DNA of 64,000 nt from Planktosalinus sp963975935 (GTDB lineage: Bacteria > Bacteroidota > Bacteroidia > Flavobacteriales > Flavobacteriaceae): NCBI GenBank assembly GCA_963975935.1, contig CAXBIQ010000007.1:62001-126000 (forward strand), in the 5' to 3' direction. Positions within the stretch are counted from its first letter, which is position 1. Every line of letters starts with the position of its first letter. Shown here piece by piece: positions 7,876 to 16,329 of the stretch. Under the pieces are notes generated by a model. That model saw nothing but the letters and a program-made list of their open reading frames with translations. It did no database searches and was not told where the DNA came from. A program made the position numbers and the translations under genes.

Positions 7876-8400
7876 ATGGAAAATCTTCTTTTAAATAACG
7901 AGCAATTAATCCCGGCTATCGAAATCTTCATTATGATGTTAGGTGCCTTTTTGATTGGTTATCTCTTCGGAAAAAGAAAAAATAAAACCGTAAAAGAAGC
8001 TAGACCGAAATTAAAAGAGGAAAAAACAACTCAAAAGACGAATGACATTGAAACTATTTTTACCGAGCTCAAACCAGAAATCATCAAAATAATTGAGAAG
8101 CATAACCACTCTTCCTTTGAGAAAGAAGAAAAAAAAGAGCCGTTAACGCTTAATTTTGAAAATTTTGGTCACGCAAAGGAGATTGATAAAGATGACCTTA
8201 CAAAAATTGAAGGCATTGGCCCTTTTGTTGAAGAGAAATTGAACAACCTGGGTATTTATACTTATGACCAGATCAGCCGGTTTCAAGCAAATGACATTAA
8301 AGCGCTGACACACCTTCTTGAATATTTCCCGGGTCGCATAGAGCGCGATGAATGGGTGGGAAAAGCAAAAATGCTTCTTAATAAAAAAGCCACCCGTTAA
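7876..8400 (+). CDS. Membrane-anchored helix-hairpin-helix protein
   Basis: A 174-residue protein with one transmembrane segment at about 12-30 (IEIFIMMLGAFLIGYLFG), a charged Lys/Glu linker, and a C-terminal helix-hairpin-helix-like domain (about 110-170) with the motif LTKIEGIGPFVEEKLNNLGI. Such domains often bind DNA or mediate protein contacts; in this membrane setting the partner is unknown. It starts 1 nt after the OmpA-family gene. Function cannot be assigned beyond the fold. Confidence 0.85.
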   Translation: MENLLLNNEQLIPAIEIFIMMLGAFLIGYLFGKRKNKTVKEARPKLKEEKTTQKTNDIETIFTELKPEIIKIIEKHNHSSFEKEEKKEPLTLNFENFGHAKEIDKDDLTKIEGIGPFVEEKLNNLGIYTYDQISRFQANDIKALTHLLEYFPGRIERDEWVGKAKMLLNKKATR

Positions 8401-8412
8401 ACGAGTGGCCTT
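8383..8412. terminator. Bidirectional terminator between convergent genes
   Basis: Arms GCCACCCGT (8389-8397) and ACGAGTGGC (8401-8409) form a 9-bp stem; on the minus strand the odd pair becomes a G.U wobble. The A-run at 8383-8388 gives a U-tract in the minus direction. It separates the helix-hairpin-helix gene from the prohibitin-like gene and should work best for the latter. Confidence 0.75.
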
Positions 8413-8434
8413 TCAGGATAAAAATTTTTAATTT

Positions 8435-9250
8435 TTAGTTATTTCCAAGGATAATGGGCATTCCGGAGTCACCGCTTCCTATCACAACAACTTTAGAATT
8501 GGGTGATTTTGAAAGCTCAATAGTAGCCTGAATTCCTTTTTCCTGAAGTATTTTATCAGTTAATGAAGCGCTAAGAATTTGGTTAGCCCTAGCTTTACCT
8601 TCAGCGTCAATACGCTGCCTTTCAGCTTCCTGCTCAGCTTTTTGAAGCCTAAATTCATATTCCAAAGCTTCCTGCTCCTGGCTTAGTTTCCTTTCGATAG
8701 CATCTTTAATTGTTGGAGGAAGTTTTACATCACGAACCAATACTTCATTTAATTGAACATATTGACCCTCAAGCAACCTGTTTGTTTCAGTGTATATTTC
8801 AGTCTGGATTGCATCCCTCTTACTTGAGTAAAGTTGCTCTGGAGTATATCTACCAACAACACTTCTTGCTGCAGACCGTATGGCGGGTTGCAACACACGT
8901 TGTATGTACATTTCACCTTTTTCCTGATGTAAATTCCCCAGAAGGGCATATTCCGGTTGAAACCAGATAGAAGCGTCAATTTTTATATCCAAACCGTTAG
9001 ATGAAAGTGCCTGAATGTTTTCAGAAAGCTCTTGTTGCCTAACTTCATAAATAGAAACACTATTCCACGGAGCCACGATATGAAAACCTTCACCGAGAGG
9101 TGGCTCATCTGTAACAACACCATCTGAAAAGGGTGCGTAAAGAACTCCGGCGTTACCTGCTCCAATAGTCACAATTGATTTTGTGATAACAATGATGAGA
9201 ATAATGACAATAAAAATTAAGGGTAAGCCAATTTTTGGTAATTTTTCCAT
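8435..9250 (-). CDS. Prohibitin / SPFH (Band 7) family membrane protein
   Basis: A 271-residue protein. Residues about 8-26 form an N-terminal membrane anchor. The SPFH domain spans about 30-200 (TIGAGNAGVLYAPFSDGV, RSVVGRYTPEQLYSSKR) and is followed by an Ala/Glu-rich coiled coil (about 205-245, EAERQRIDAEGKARANQIL). Length and layout match bacterial prohibitin-like proteins, which form ring-shaped scaffolds in the inner membrane and often control AAA proteases. It is convergent with the preceding gene and follows the VWA gene by 31 nt. The partner is not evident from context. Confidence 0.92.
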   Translation of the reverse strand: MEKLPKIGLPLIFIVIILIIVITKSIVTIGAGNAGVLYAPFSDGVVTDEPPLGEGFHIVAPWNSVSIYEVRQQELSENIQALSSNGLDIKIDASIWFQPEYALLGNLHQEKGEMYIQRVLQPAIRSAARSVVGRYTPEQLYSSKRDAIQTEIYTETNRLLEGQYVQLNEVLVRDVKLPPTIKDAIERKLSQEQEALEYEFRLQKAEQEAERQRIDAEGKARANQILSASLTDKILQEKGIQATIELSKSPNSKVVVIGSGDSGMPIILGNN

Positions 9251-9281
9251 AGTAATAAAAAGTGAATTATATTTAAAAAGA

Positions 9282-11312
9282 TTATATTAAACCATTGTAC
9301 TTTCTGCTAAACCATTCAACAGCAAGCAACATTACAATCAGAAAGAGTAAATATTTCCAATCAATCAAAGGTACGACTTTTTGTTCACTTTTTTGGATTG
9401 GTATGTAACGATTATCTGTTGTAAAATTTGTAACAATATCTTCAAAATTATCAATAAAAAAAGTCTTGCCACCGGTTGCAATACTAATGCGTTCCAGTTT
9501 AGCAACATTGGCATTCAAAAACTGTTGTTCAACGTTAAAATCAATAATTGTAAAGCTTCCTGAGGCACTTAATACCTCGTTTGAAACAGAAACCGTATAA
9601 TCATATTCACCTGCCTCCAAACTGCTTAAATTTACTTCATAGAAGTTGTTTTTCAATAACAAAGGGAATGTCTCGCGGGCTTCTGTTTCTTTGTTTTTTA
9701 CTGTTATTGTTAAAGAAGCCCGGTTATTAAAAACATAATTTTTATCAAATGCCTGTGCTTTAATACTCACTTCGTCACTGTTATAGTAAAAAGACCGCGC
9801 TTCAACTTCCAGTCTTGATTTGCGTTTGTTTGATGCTAGATATTGAACCAAACTACCTACAAACTCATCAAATTTTTCAAAGCCATTGTTTCTCACAAAA
9901 TTATTGGCCCGCCATTTCCATATACCCTCACCATCAAGCATTCCCATCCTTCTGTTGTCTTGTTCAAAAGTAGACAGTAAGGGACTTTCGGTAGTAATAT
10001 TCAGAATATTTTGTTGTAATAAAACTTGGTGCGGAACTTTAAATTCCAAATCTCCCAAAGTAGTTCGTAGAGGAGGAAAATCATTAAACCCGATATCTTC
10101 TATTGAAAACAGGGCGTATCCACTATTCAGACTGGCCTGAACTTCTTCATTACTGTAAGCTGATTTAGAAAAAAATGACTGTTTTTGATTTAAATAATTC
10201 CATTGGGTTTGTGTGCCGGTGATGTATAAAATATTTTGCCTGTTTTCATTCAGTTTATTCATAACAGGTTCAAAACCTGCATTGGGTTGATAAAGAATTA
10301 TTAATTGAAAATCATCAAGCATATTTACAGCTTGTTGAGAAGATTCAATTACAAGCCTGCGTTGTTCATTACTTGTTACAGCCTTTTTAATTGCGCCGAG
10401 ATCAGGGTGGACGATGTCGCTAACAAGTAAAATACTGGTCGCCTGGTCTATGACTTCAACAGCAAATTGTTTTTTATTGTTTTCAGTGTTTTTTTCATTT
10501 GATACAGCTTCTATCTCAGCACTATACAACTGAACTCCTACCCTGTTTGCAGGTAACGTAAAGTTGAGGACCTTTGAATTCTCCTGCGGTGAAAAAGCAA
10601 CTGTTTGCCGGTAAACAACGCTTTCCCCTTGCCTCACAACAAAAGAAGATTGCTCTTCCATATCACCATTATAAACCAAAAAAACTTCTACGGGAAATTC
10701 ATTTTTTAAATAAGCATATCGGTTTACATTAATCCTGTTTATGTATAAATCCTTGTATGTAATTGTATCTCCCAAAACCACCGGATAAACAGGTTGTTTA
10801 AGGTTTTGGGCTGTGAATTCATAATCGGTTCCCAGCGTCTGATTACCATCTGAAACCAGCAATACAGGGGCTGTTGTGTTTTTGTTTATTTCATCCAGTG
10901 ATGCTAAAGGGGCTGAAATATTTGTCTGTTTTTCGTGAAAGGAAAGACTGTCTGTTGTTGTGAGGTTTTCTCCGAAGGAATAGAACTGAAGATTGAATTT
11001 AGTATTCAATTCTTCATTTTCTTTCAGAAACTCCACAAATTCCCGGGTTTCTTTTTCCTTATCCAAATAATTGACAGATTGTGAATTATCTATTAAAATA
11101 GAAAGGGAAGGTTTAATGGTATTGTAAATTGTTGATGTAAATTTTGGGTTCAACAACAGTAACATAATACAAAAAATTGTCAAGAACCGAAGACTTCCAA
11201 AAAACCATCTAAGTTTTGTGTTGAGCTTTGATTTGTATCCATAAAAAAACACTGCTATGGCCAAAGCGACTAAAGCAGCTATAAGAATAGAAATCAAAGC
11301 ATTATCCTGCAT
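9282..11312 (-). CDS. VWA-domain membrane protein (BatA/CoxE-like, large)
   Basis: A 676-residue protein from the ATG at 11312 (MQDNALISIL); the TTG five codons upstream lies in a hairpin and is rejected. Two N-terminal membrane segments (about 4-24 and 36-58) precede a von Willebrand type A domain, with a MIDAS-like DNSQS motif near 77-81 and SDG near 155. A long extracytoplasmic part with glutamine-amidotransferase-like and Ig-like stretches follows. A C-terminal membrane helix (YLLFLIVMLLAVEWF) closes the protein. Related flavobacterial proteins are uncharacterised. It follows fabG on the same strand across a strong hairpin. Confidence 0.88.
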   Translation of the reverse strand: MQDNALISILIAALVALAIAVFFYGYKSKLNTKLRWFFGSLRFLTIFCIMLLLLNPKFTSTIYNTIKPSLSILIDNSQSVNYLDKEKETREFVEFLKENEELNTKFNLQFYSFGENLTTTDSLSFHEKQTNISAPLASLDEINKNTTAPVLLVSDGNQTLGTDYEFTAQNLKQPVYPVVLGDTITYKDLYINRINVNRYAYLKNEFPVEVFLVYNGDMEEQSSFVVRQGESVVYRQTVAFSPQENSKVLNFTLPANRVGVQLYSAEIEAVSNEKNTENNKKQFAVEVIDQATSILLVSDIVHPDLGAIKKAVTSNEQRRLVIESSQQAVNMLDDFQLIILYQPNAGFEPVMNKLNENRQNILYITGTQTQWNYLNQKQSFFSKSAYSNEEVQASLNSGYALFSIEDIGFNDFPPLRTTLGDLEFKVPHQVLLQQNILNITTESPLLSTFEQDNRRMGMLDGEGIWKWRANNFVRNNGFEKFDEFVGSLVQYLASNKRKSRLEVEARSFYYNSDEVSIKAQAFDKNYVFNNRASLTITVKNKETEARETFPLLLKNNFYEVNLSSLEAGEYDYTVSVSNEVLSASGSFTIIDFNVEQQFLNANVAKLERISIATGGKTFFIDNFEDIVTNFTTDNRYIPIQKSEQKVVPLIDWKYLLFLIVMLLAVEWFSRKYNGLI

Positions 11313-11318
11313 AAAAAG

Positions 11319-11349
11319 AAACCCCAACCAAGATTGTCAGTTGGGGTTT
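11319..11349 (-). terminator. Hairpin between fabG and the VWA gene
   Basis: Perfect 10-bp arms (AAACCCCAAC at 11319-11328 and GTTGGGGTTT at 11340-11349) with an 11-nt loop are followed on the minus strand by TCTTTTTATG. It is a normal terminator for fabG, but its U-tract runs into the start codon of the next gene at 11312. Confidence 0.78.
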
Positions 11350-11356
11350 TGTATAT

Positions 11357-12103
11357 TTAAGTTAACATCCCTCCATCAACATTCAAGACCTGACCTGTTA
11401 CATAAGCAGAAAGGTCACTGGCCAAATAAACACAAGCATTTGCAATATCCTCTGGAGTGCCCCCTCTTTTCAAAGGTATCGCATCCCTCCAGCCCTGCAC
11501 GGTTGCATCGTCTAATTTTCCGGTCATTTCGGTTTCAATAAACCCGGGAGCAATCGCATTGCACCTTATATTTCTGGAACCAAGCTCAAGGGCAACAGAT
11601 TTTGTAAAACCTATAATTCCTGCTTTTGAGGCTGCATAATTGGTCTGGCCGGCATTTCCTTTAACACCCACCACAGAGCTCATATTTATTATAGAACCGT
11701 TGCGCTGCTTGAGCATTGTACGCTGAACGGCTTTTGTCATATTAAATACAGATTTTAAATTAACCTCTATAACCTTATCGAAATCTTCTTCTGAAATGCG
11801 CATTAAAAGGTTATCCTTTGTTATACCTGCGTTGTTGATGAGTATATCAATACTTCCAAAATCGTTTAAAACATCTTCTGCGAGTTTTTGGGATTGCTCA
11901 TAATTTGCTGCATCACTTTGATATGCTTTTGCATTGACACCTTCGGAAATGAGTTCTTTCTCAAGTGCTAAAGCTGATTCAGCAGAAGAACTGTATGTAA
12001 AAGCCACATTGGCTCCATGTTTGGCAAAAATTTGAGCAATTCCTTTTCCGATACCGCGACTTCCGCCGGTGATAATGGCTGTTTTTCCCTCGAGTAGTTT
12101 CAT
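11357..12103 (-). CDS. fabG: 3-oxoacyl-[acyl-carrier-protein] reductase FabG
   Basis: A 248-residue short-chain dehydrogenase from the ATG at 12103 (MKLLEGKTAIITGGSRGIGKG). The NADPH-binding GGSRGIG motif, the NNAG motif, the catalytic Ser in INMSSVVG and the YAASKAG Tyr/Lys pair are all present. PGFIETEM and the C-terminal YVTGQVLNVDGGM are typical of FabG in fatty-acid elongation. A TTG 10 codons upstream is part of the -7 box and is not the start. A complete promoter and a strong terminator bound the gene, so it is probably monocistronic with some read-through. Confidence 0.96.
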   Translation of the reverse strand: MKLLEGKTAIITGGSRGIGKGIAQIFAKHGANVAFTYSSSAESALALEKELISEGVNAKAYQSDAANYEQSQKLAEDVLNDFGSIDILINNAGITKDNLLMRISEEDFDKVIEVNLKSVFNMTKAVQRTMLKQRNGSIINMSSVVGVKGNAGQTNYAASKAGIIGFTKSVALELGSRNIRCNAIAPGFIETEMTGKLDDATVQGWRDAIPLKRGGTPEDIANACVYLASDLSAYVTGQVLNVDGGMLT

Positions 12104-12130
12104 AAAAATAATAAGATTAAATTCTGTACT

Positions 12131-12163
12131 CAAATATACACATTTGCAAATGGAACTAACAAA
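12131..12163 (-). promoter_or_regulatory. fabG promoter
   Basis: TTTG (12163-12160), a 21-nt spacer and TATATTTG (12138-12131) fit the Bacteroidota -33/-7 consensus. The -7 box is 27 nt upstream of the fabG ATG. The -33 box lies within the T-tract of the sucD terminator. Confidence 0.75.
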
Positions 12164-12187
12164 AAAACCTCACGAAATTCGTGAGGT
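12161..12187 (-). terminator. sucD terminator
   Basis: ACCTCACGAA and TTCGTGAGGT form a 10-bp stem (12167-12187), followed on the minus strand by seven T residues (12167-12161). It lies 24 nt after the sucD stop codon. Confidence 0.88.
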
Positions 12188-12210
12188 CTTTAGTTATAAA
12201 TTAATGCTGG

Positions 12211-13083
12211 TTATCCTAAAACTTCTTTAACCTTTTTGCCAATTTCAGCAGGAGAATCAACTACATGAATTCCGTTTTCGCGCATTATCTTTTTCTTGGC
12301 TGCAGCAGTATCTTCACTTCCTCCAACAATGGCACCGGCATGCCCCATGGTTCTTCCGGCAGGAGCGGTTTCACCGGCAATAAAACCAACTACGGGTTTT
12401 TTGCTTCCGCTTTCTTTATACCATCTTGCGGCATCTACTTCAAGCTGCCCTCCTATTTCACCAATCATCACAACACATTCAGTTTCATTGTCATTGATAA
12501 GGAGTTCAAGTGCTTCTCTCGTAGTGGTTCCAATAATAGGATCTCCGCCAATTCCAATTGCAGTTGTAATGCCCAAGCCCTGTTTTACAACCTGATCAGC
12601 AGCCTCATATGTCAAAGTTCCTGATTTTGAAACAACACCTACACTTCCCTTTTTGAATACGAAACCGGGCATAATTCCCACTTTTGCTTCCTCAGGAGTG
12701 ATTACACCGGGGCAGTTTGGCCCTACAAGTCTGCAGTCTTTATTTTTTATATAATTACTTACTTTGATCATGTCTGCAACAGGAATCCCTTCAGTAATTG
12801 TAATGATCACTTTTATACCGGAATCAGCAGCTTCCATAATGGCATCAGCAGCAAAAGCCGGTGGCACAAAAATGATTGAAGTATCTGCACCGGTTTTTTC
12901 AACAGCCTCTGAAACTGTGTTGAAAACAGGTTTGTCAAGGTGTTTTTGACCTCCTTTTCCGGGAGTTACACCACCAACAACATTGGTTCCGTAAGCAATC
13001 ATTTGCTCAGCATGAAAAGTTCCTTCACTACCTGTAAAACCTTGTACAATTATTTTGGAATTCTTGTTGACTAAAACGCTCAT
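12211..13083 (-). CDS. sucD: Succinyl-CoA synthetase, alpha subunit SucD
   Basis: A 290-residue subunit of the TCA-cycle enzyme that makes ATP or GTP from succinyl-CoA. The N-terminal CoA-binding Rossmann domain has IVQGFTGSEGTFHAEQM. The phosphohistidine lies in GRTMGHAGAIVGG (about residue 245-257). The beta subunit gene sucC is not adjacent, in contrast to Proteobacteria; it must lie elsewhere. It has its own -7 box and terminator, so it is probably expressed alone. Confidence 0.97.
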   Translation of the reverse strand: MSVLVNKNSKIIVQGFTGSEGTFHAEQMIAYGTNVVGGVTPGKGGQKHLDKPVFNTVSEAVEKTGADTSIIFVPPAFAADAIMEAADSGIKVIITITEGIPVADMIKVSNYIKNKDCRLVGPNCPGVITPEEAKVGIMPGFVFKKGSVGVVSKSGTLTYEAADQVVKQGLGITTAIGIGGDPIIGTTTREALELLINDNETECVVMIGEIGGQLEVDAARWYKESGSKKPVVGFIAGETAPAGRTMGHAGAIVGGSEDTAAAKKKIMRENGIHVVDSPAEIGKKVKEVLG

Positions 13084-13117
13084 TGGGTTTCTGTTTTTTT
13101 TAAATTAATTATGAGTG

Positions 13118-13125
13118 CAAAAATA
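13118..13125 (-). promoter_or_regulatory. sucD -7 box
   Basis: TATTTTTG on the minus strand fits TAnnTTTG, 34 nt upstream of the sucD ATG. No convincing -33 TTG is seen. Confidence 0.4.
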
Positions 13126-13148
13126 AACTTTTATAACGACTATAAAAA

Positions 13149-13565
13149 TTATACTTTCACTCTGTGATATGATTTTTCTGTATCGTCTTTCTCAGTGGCC
13201 GGTTGGCTGATTTGATACCCCTTGTATAATTTGTCATCTTTAATTTCCCAAATGGATATAAAGTGAGCAATTCCCAGTTCCTCATCGGGGTTTTCAAGGG
13301 TCTTTATATAGTATTTGTATCTGGCCGTGACAAAACTATCATCTTGAAGTAAGTGACTGACTTCTATGCGCATGTCATAGTAAGACCTTCTTATTTCAGT
13401 AAAAAAATCTGCAAGGTCATCATAATTTAAAATGGAAAGACCGTCTGTTGTACTGTTCCATATCAATGTCAATTCCGGATGGATGAATTTTTCCAATACA
13501 CTTTCATCCTTCAAAAAATCAGCGTTGTAAAAATCCTTTACTATTTGTTTTGCAGAAGTGCTCAT
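13149..13565 (-). CDS. NTF2-like (SnoaL-type) protein of unknown function
   Basis: A 138-residue protein with the length and pattern of the NTF2-like superfamily: an N-terminal helix (AKQIVKDFYNADFL), a proline/histidine turn (FIHPELTLIWNS) and a C-terminal curved sheet (GIAHFISIWEIKDDKLYKGYQISQPA). Members include polyketide cyclases, isomerases and binding proteins, and no catalytic residues can be assigned. It lies 4 nt after the LpxD-like gene and is probably co-transcribed with the lipid A/EF-P cluster. Confidence 0.75.
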   Translation of the reverse strand: MSTSAKQIVKDFYNADFLKDESVLEKFIHPELTLIWNSTTDGLSILNYDDLADFFTEIRRSYYDMRIEVSHLLQDDSFVTARYKYYIKTLENPDEELGIAHFISIWEIKDDKLYKGYQISQPATEKDDTEKSYHRVKV

Positions 13566-13569
13566 TTTG

Positions 13570-14514
13570 TTAATTTTTTTTATTCTTTTTTAATTCTTCC
13601 AAAATTGAAGGAATCAGTTTAATTGAAGCCAGTTCTTTGTATTTTTTTCTAAATTCATCAGCAGGAGAACCAAAATAACTTTTTCCGCCTTCCAAAGACT
13701 TACTTACACCGGATTGTGCTGAAATAACAGCTTTTTTTCCGATGGTAACACCACTTGTAATAGCTACCTGACCCCAAAGTGTGACCTGATCTTCAACCAC
13801 AACACATCCTGCAATTACAACCTGTGCTGCAAACAAACATCTTTTTCCAATTATGGTATCGTGCCCCACGTGAACCTGATTGTCCAACTTGGTTCCTTCA
13901 CCAATTGTTGTATCTCCTGTCACTCCTTTGTCTATGGTACAAAGGGCCCCTAAATCTACATTATCCTCAATGACAACCCTTCCTCCACTTATTAATTTAT
14001 CAAAATATTCAGGCCTGTTTTTGTAATAGAAAGCATCAGCTCCCAAAACGGTACCTGCGTGAATCGTAACATTGTCGCCAATTATTGTATTATTGTAAAT
14101 AACCACATTGGGGTGAATTAAACAATTCTTGCCAATTTTCACATTGTTCCCGATGAAAACATTCGGCTGAATGACGGTTCCTTCACCTATTTGTGCAGAA
14201 GGAGATATACTTTGTTTAGAAGCAACAAAAGGGTTAAAATGGTTTGTAAGCTTATTAAAATCACGGAAAGGGTCATCTGAAATTAATAAGGCTTTTCCTT
14301 CAGGGCACTCCACTTGTTTATTTATCAAAACTATTGTCGCCGCAGACTGCAGGGCTTTGTCATAATACTTGGGATGATCAACAAAAACAATATCCCCGGG
14401 CTCTACCACGTGGATTTCATTCATTCCCAATACCGGAAACTCTGCATGACCTACAAAATCACAATTTATAATTTTTGCGATATCTTGTAATGTCTGAGGA
14501 GGATTGAATTTCAT
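13570..14514 (-). CDS. LpxD-like left-handed beta-helix N-acyltransferase (second copy)
   Basis: A 314-residue protein. An N-terminal UDP-sugar-binding-like domain (about 1-95) is followed by hexapeptide repeats such as IGEGTVIQPNVFIGNNVKIG (about 105-260), and the C-terminal helical part ends in Lys/Asn. The architecture is that of UDP-3-O-acylglucosamine N-acyltransferase, but a more complete lpxD lies at 17726-18751, so this is a paralogue, perhaps with different acyl or sugar specificity. Its start overlaps the mgsA stop codon as ATGA. Confidence 0.85.
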   Translation of the reverse strand: MKFNPPQTLQDIAKIINCDFVGHAEFPVLGMNEIHVVEPGDIVFVDHPKYYDKALQSAATIVLINKQVECPEGKALLISDDPFRDFNKLTNHFNPFVASKQSISPSAQIGEGTVIQPNVFIGNNVKIGKNCLIHPNVVIYNNTIIGDNVTIHAGTVLGADAFYYKNRPEYFDKLISGGRVVIEDNVDLGALCTIDKGVTGDTTIGEGTKLDNQVHVGHDTIIGKRCLFAAQVVIAGCVVVEDQVTLWGQVAITSGVTIGKKAVISAQSGVSKSLEGGKSYFGSPADEFRKKYKELASIKLIPSILEELKKNKKN

Positions 14515-14894
14515 AAAGTAACTTGGTTTTGATAATGTGCAAGTAAAATTTCTCCTGCAGTATGATTTGTTGCTAAAGGAACATTATGCACATCACAAAG
14601 TCTCATTAGCATGGAAACATCTACTTCATGAGCGTGCTTTCCTAAAGGGTCTCTAAAGAAAATAACAGCAGTTATTTCGCCACGGCTAACCATTGCAGCA
14701 ATTTCAGCATCGCCGCCCATGGGCCCGCTTTGTACTGTTTCTACCTTATCTATTCCGGCATCTCTTATCATTTTTCCGGTAGTGCCTGTCGCCACAATTT
14801 TTATACTGTTTAAATTGAAAAACTGCAGTCTTCTCATCACAAAAGTCACCATGTCGGGTTTTTTATTGTCATGAGCGATTAGGGCAATTTTCAT
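14511..14894 (-). CDS. mgsA: Methylglyoxal synthase MgsA
   Basis: A 127-residue enzyme that converts dihydroxyacetone phosphate to methylglyoxal and phosphate, a bypass of lower glycolysis under phosphate limitation or sugar overload. Compared from memory with the E. coli enzyme, the motifs IALIAHDNKK, ATGTTG, SGPMGGD and FFRDPL align. D62, D82 and D92 keep the spacing of catalytic Asp71/91/101, and H89 that of His98. It is about 25 residues shorter at the C-terminus than the E. coli protein. It lies within a lipid A/EF-P cluster and overlaps the LpxD-like gene by 4 nt, which is unusual company. Confidence 0.92.
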   Translation of the reverse strand: MKIALIAHDNKKPDMVTFVMRRLQFFNLNSIKIVATGTTGKMIRDAGIDKVETVQSGPMGGDAEIAAMVSRGEITAVIFFRDPLGKHAHEVDVSMLMRLCDVHNVPLATNHTAGEILLAHYQNQVTL

Positions 14895-14939
14895 TTGTTT
14901 TTTTTATGAATTAATCTAATTCAGTGATTTGTGCTAAAA

Positions 14940-15506
14940 CTACTCTTTTACTCTTTCCTTGTACGTTCCTTTTTCAGTTTCAATCCTGATTTTATCTCCT
15001 TCATTAATAAATAATGGCACATTGATTTCTGCCCCGGTTTCAACAGTAGCAGGTTTTGTAGCATTTGTTGCGGTATTTCCTTTAACACCGGGTTCTGTGG
15101 AGACAACCTCAAGCACAACACTGGCCGGCATTTCTACTGACAATGGCATATTGTCTTCAGTGTTAGTCAAAATTGTAACGACTTCACCTTCTTTAAGTAA
15201 CCCGGGATTGTCAAGAGCACTTTCTTTTAATTGAATTTGCGTAAAGTCTTCAGTATCCATGAAATGATAGAAATCACCATCGTTATAAAGGTATTGATAT
15301 TTATTTGTCACCACTTTTACTTCTTCAATTTTGTGCCCGGCTGAAAAAGTATTATCCACTACTTTTCCATTAGTGACACTCTTTAGTTTTGTCCTTATGA
15401 AAGCAGGTCCTTTACCCGGTTTTACGTGCAAAAATTCAATCACTTTATAGATGTCATGATTATATCTGATGCAAAGCCCGTTTCTTATATCTGAGGTAGA
15501 TGCCAT
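14940..15506 (-). CDS. efp: Translation elongation factor P
   Basis: A 188-residue three-domain tRNA mimic that relieves ribosome stalling at polyproline. The modifiable lysine at the domain I loop is K32 in HVKPGKGPAF, preceded by Pro30 and Gly31. The C-terminal OB domain (IRIETEKGTYKER) is present. The efp gene between lpxA and the LpxD-like gene is a recurrent flavobacterial arrangement. No modification enzyme is in the window. Confidence 0.97.
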   Translation of the reverse strand: MASTSDIRNGLCIRYNHDIYKVIEFLHVKPGKGPAFIRTKLKSVTNGKVVDNTFSAGHKIEEVKVVTNKYQYLYNDGDFYHFMDTEDFTQIQLKESALDNPGLLKEGEVVTILTNTEDNMPLSVEMPASVVLEVVSTEPGVKGNTATNATKPATVETGAEINVPLFINEGDKIRIETEKGTYKERVKE

Positions 15507-15540
15507 TATATTGTTTTTTAGTTTATGATTATTTCTTGAA

Positions 15541-16326
15541 TTATAAAGTACTAAAATAGCCTTTCATAATTCCTCTTTGAGAATTCTTTATAAATTGAAG
15601 AATTTCATCCCTTTCAGGAGTAGCTTCCATTTCTGCTTCAATAATATCTGCAGCTTGTGAGTTGTTATAGTTTCTCTGGTATAAAATCCTGTAAATGTTT
15701 TGAATTTCACGTATCTTCTCACTACTGTACCCCCTTCTTCTTAAACCAATGGAGTTTATACCTACATAAGAAAGTGGCTCACGAGCAGCTTTCACATATG
15801 GAGGAACATCTTTTCTAACCAGCGATCCACCGGTCACAAAAGCGTGACTCCCAATGGTACAGAATTGTTGAATTGCGGTCATTCCAGCAAGGACAACATA
15901 ATTCCCCACAGTAATATGTCCTGCCAAAGTACTGTTATTTGAAAAAATACAATTATCGCCCACTATACAATCATGAGCAATGTGGCAATATGCCATTATC
16001 CAACAATTTTTGCCAACTACCGTTTTCATTCGATCTTTTGTACCTCTGTTGATAGTGACAAATTCCCTGACTGTGGTTCCATCACCTATTTCTACAGTGG
16101 TATCTTCATCCTGATATTTTAAATCTTGTGGAATGGCAGAAATTACAGCTCCGGGAAAAATATTGCAATTTTTGCCAATGCGTGCACCTTCCATAATGGT
16201 CACGTTAGAACCTATCCAGGTACCTTCTCCAATAATTACATTATTGTGTATCGTTGTAAAGGGTTCTATAACAACATTTTTGGCAATTTTAGCGCCGGGG
16301 TGTACATATGCTAGGGGTTGATTCAT
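15541..16326 (-). CDS. lpxA: UDP-N-acetylglucosamine acyltransferase LpxA
   Basis: A 261-residue left-handed beta-helix enzyme that adds a 3-hydroxyacyl chain to UDP-GlcNAc, the first lipid A step. Hexapeptide repeats run from about 5 to 180 (VVIEPFTTIHNNVIIGEG, IGKNCNIFPGAVIS). The catalytic His lies in MAYCHIAHDC (about 120-127). The C-terminal helical domain starts near NSIGLRRRGYS. It is 3 nt after the lpxC-fabZ fusion and clearly in the same operon. Confidence 0.97.
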   Translation of the reverse strand: MNQPLAYVHPGAKIAKNVVIEPFTTIHNNVIIGEGTWIGSNVTIMEGARIGKNCNIFPGAVISAIPQDLKYQDEDTTVEIGDGTTVREFVTINRGTKDRMKTVVGKNCWIMAYCHIAHDCIVGDNCIFSNNSTLAGHITVGNYVVLAGMTAIQQFCTIGSHAFVTGGSLVRKDVPPYVKAAREPLSYVGINSIGLRRRGYSSEKIREIQNIYRILYQRNYNNSQAADIIEAEMEATPERDEILQFIKNSQRGIMKGYFSTL

Positions 16327-16329
16327 TTT

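Noticed and set aside
8749..9165. Alternative frames inside the prohibitin gene
   Set aside because: Short and antisense or shifted with no homology; the prohibitin frame is clear.
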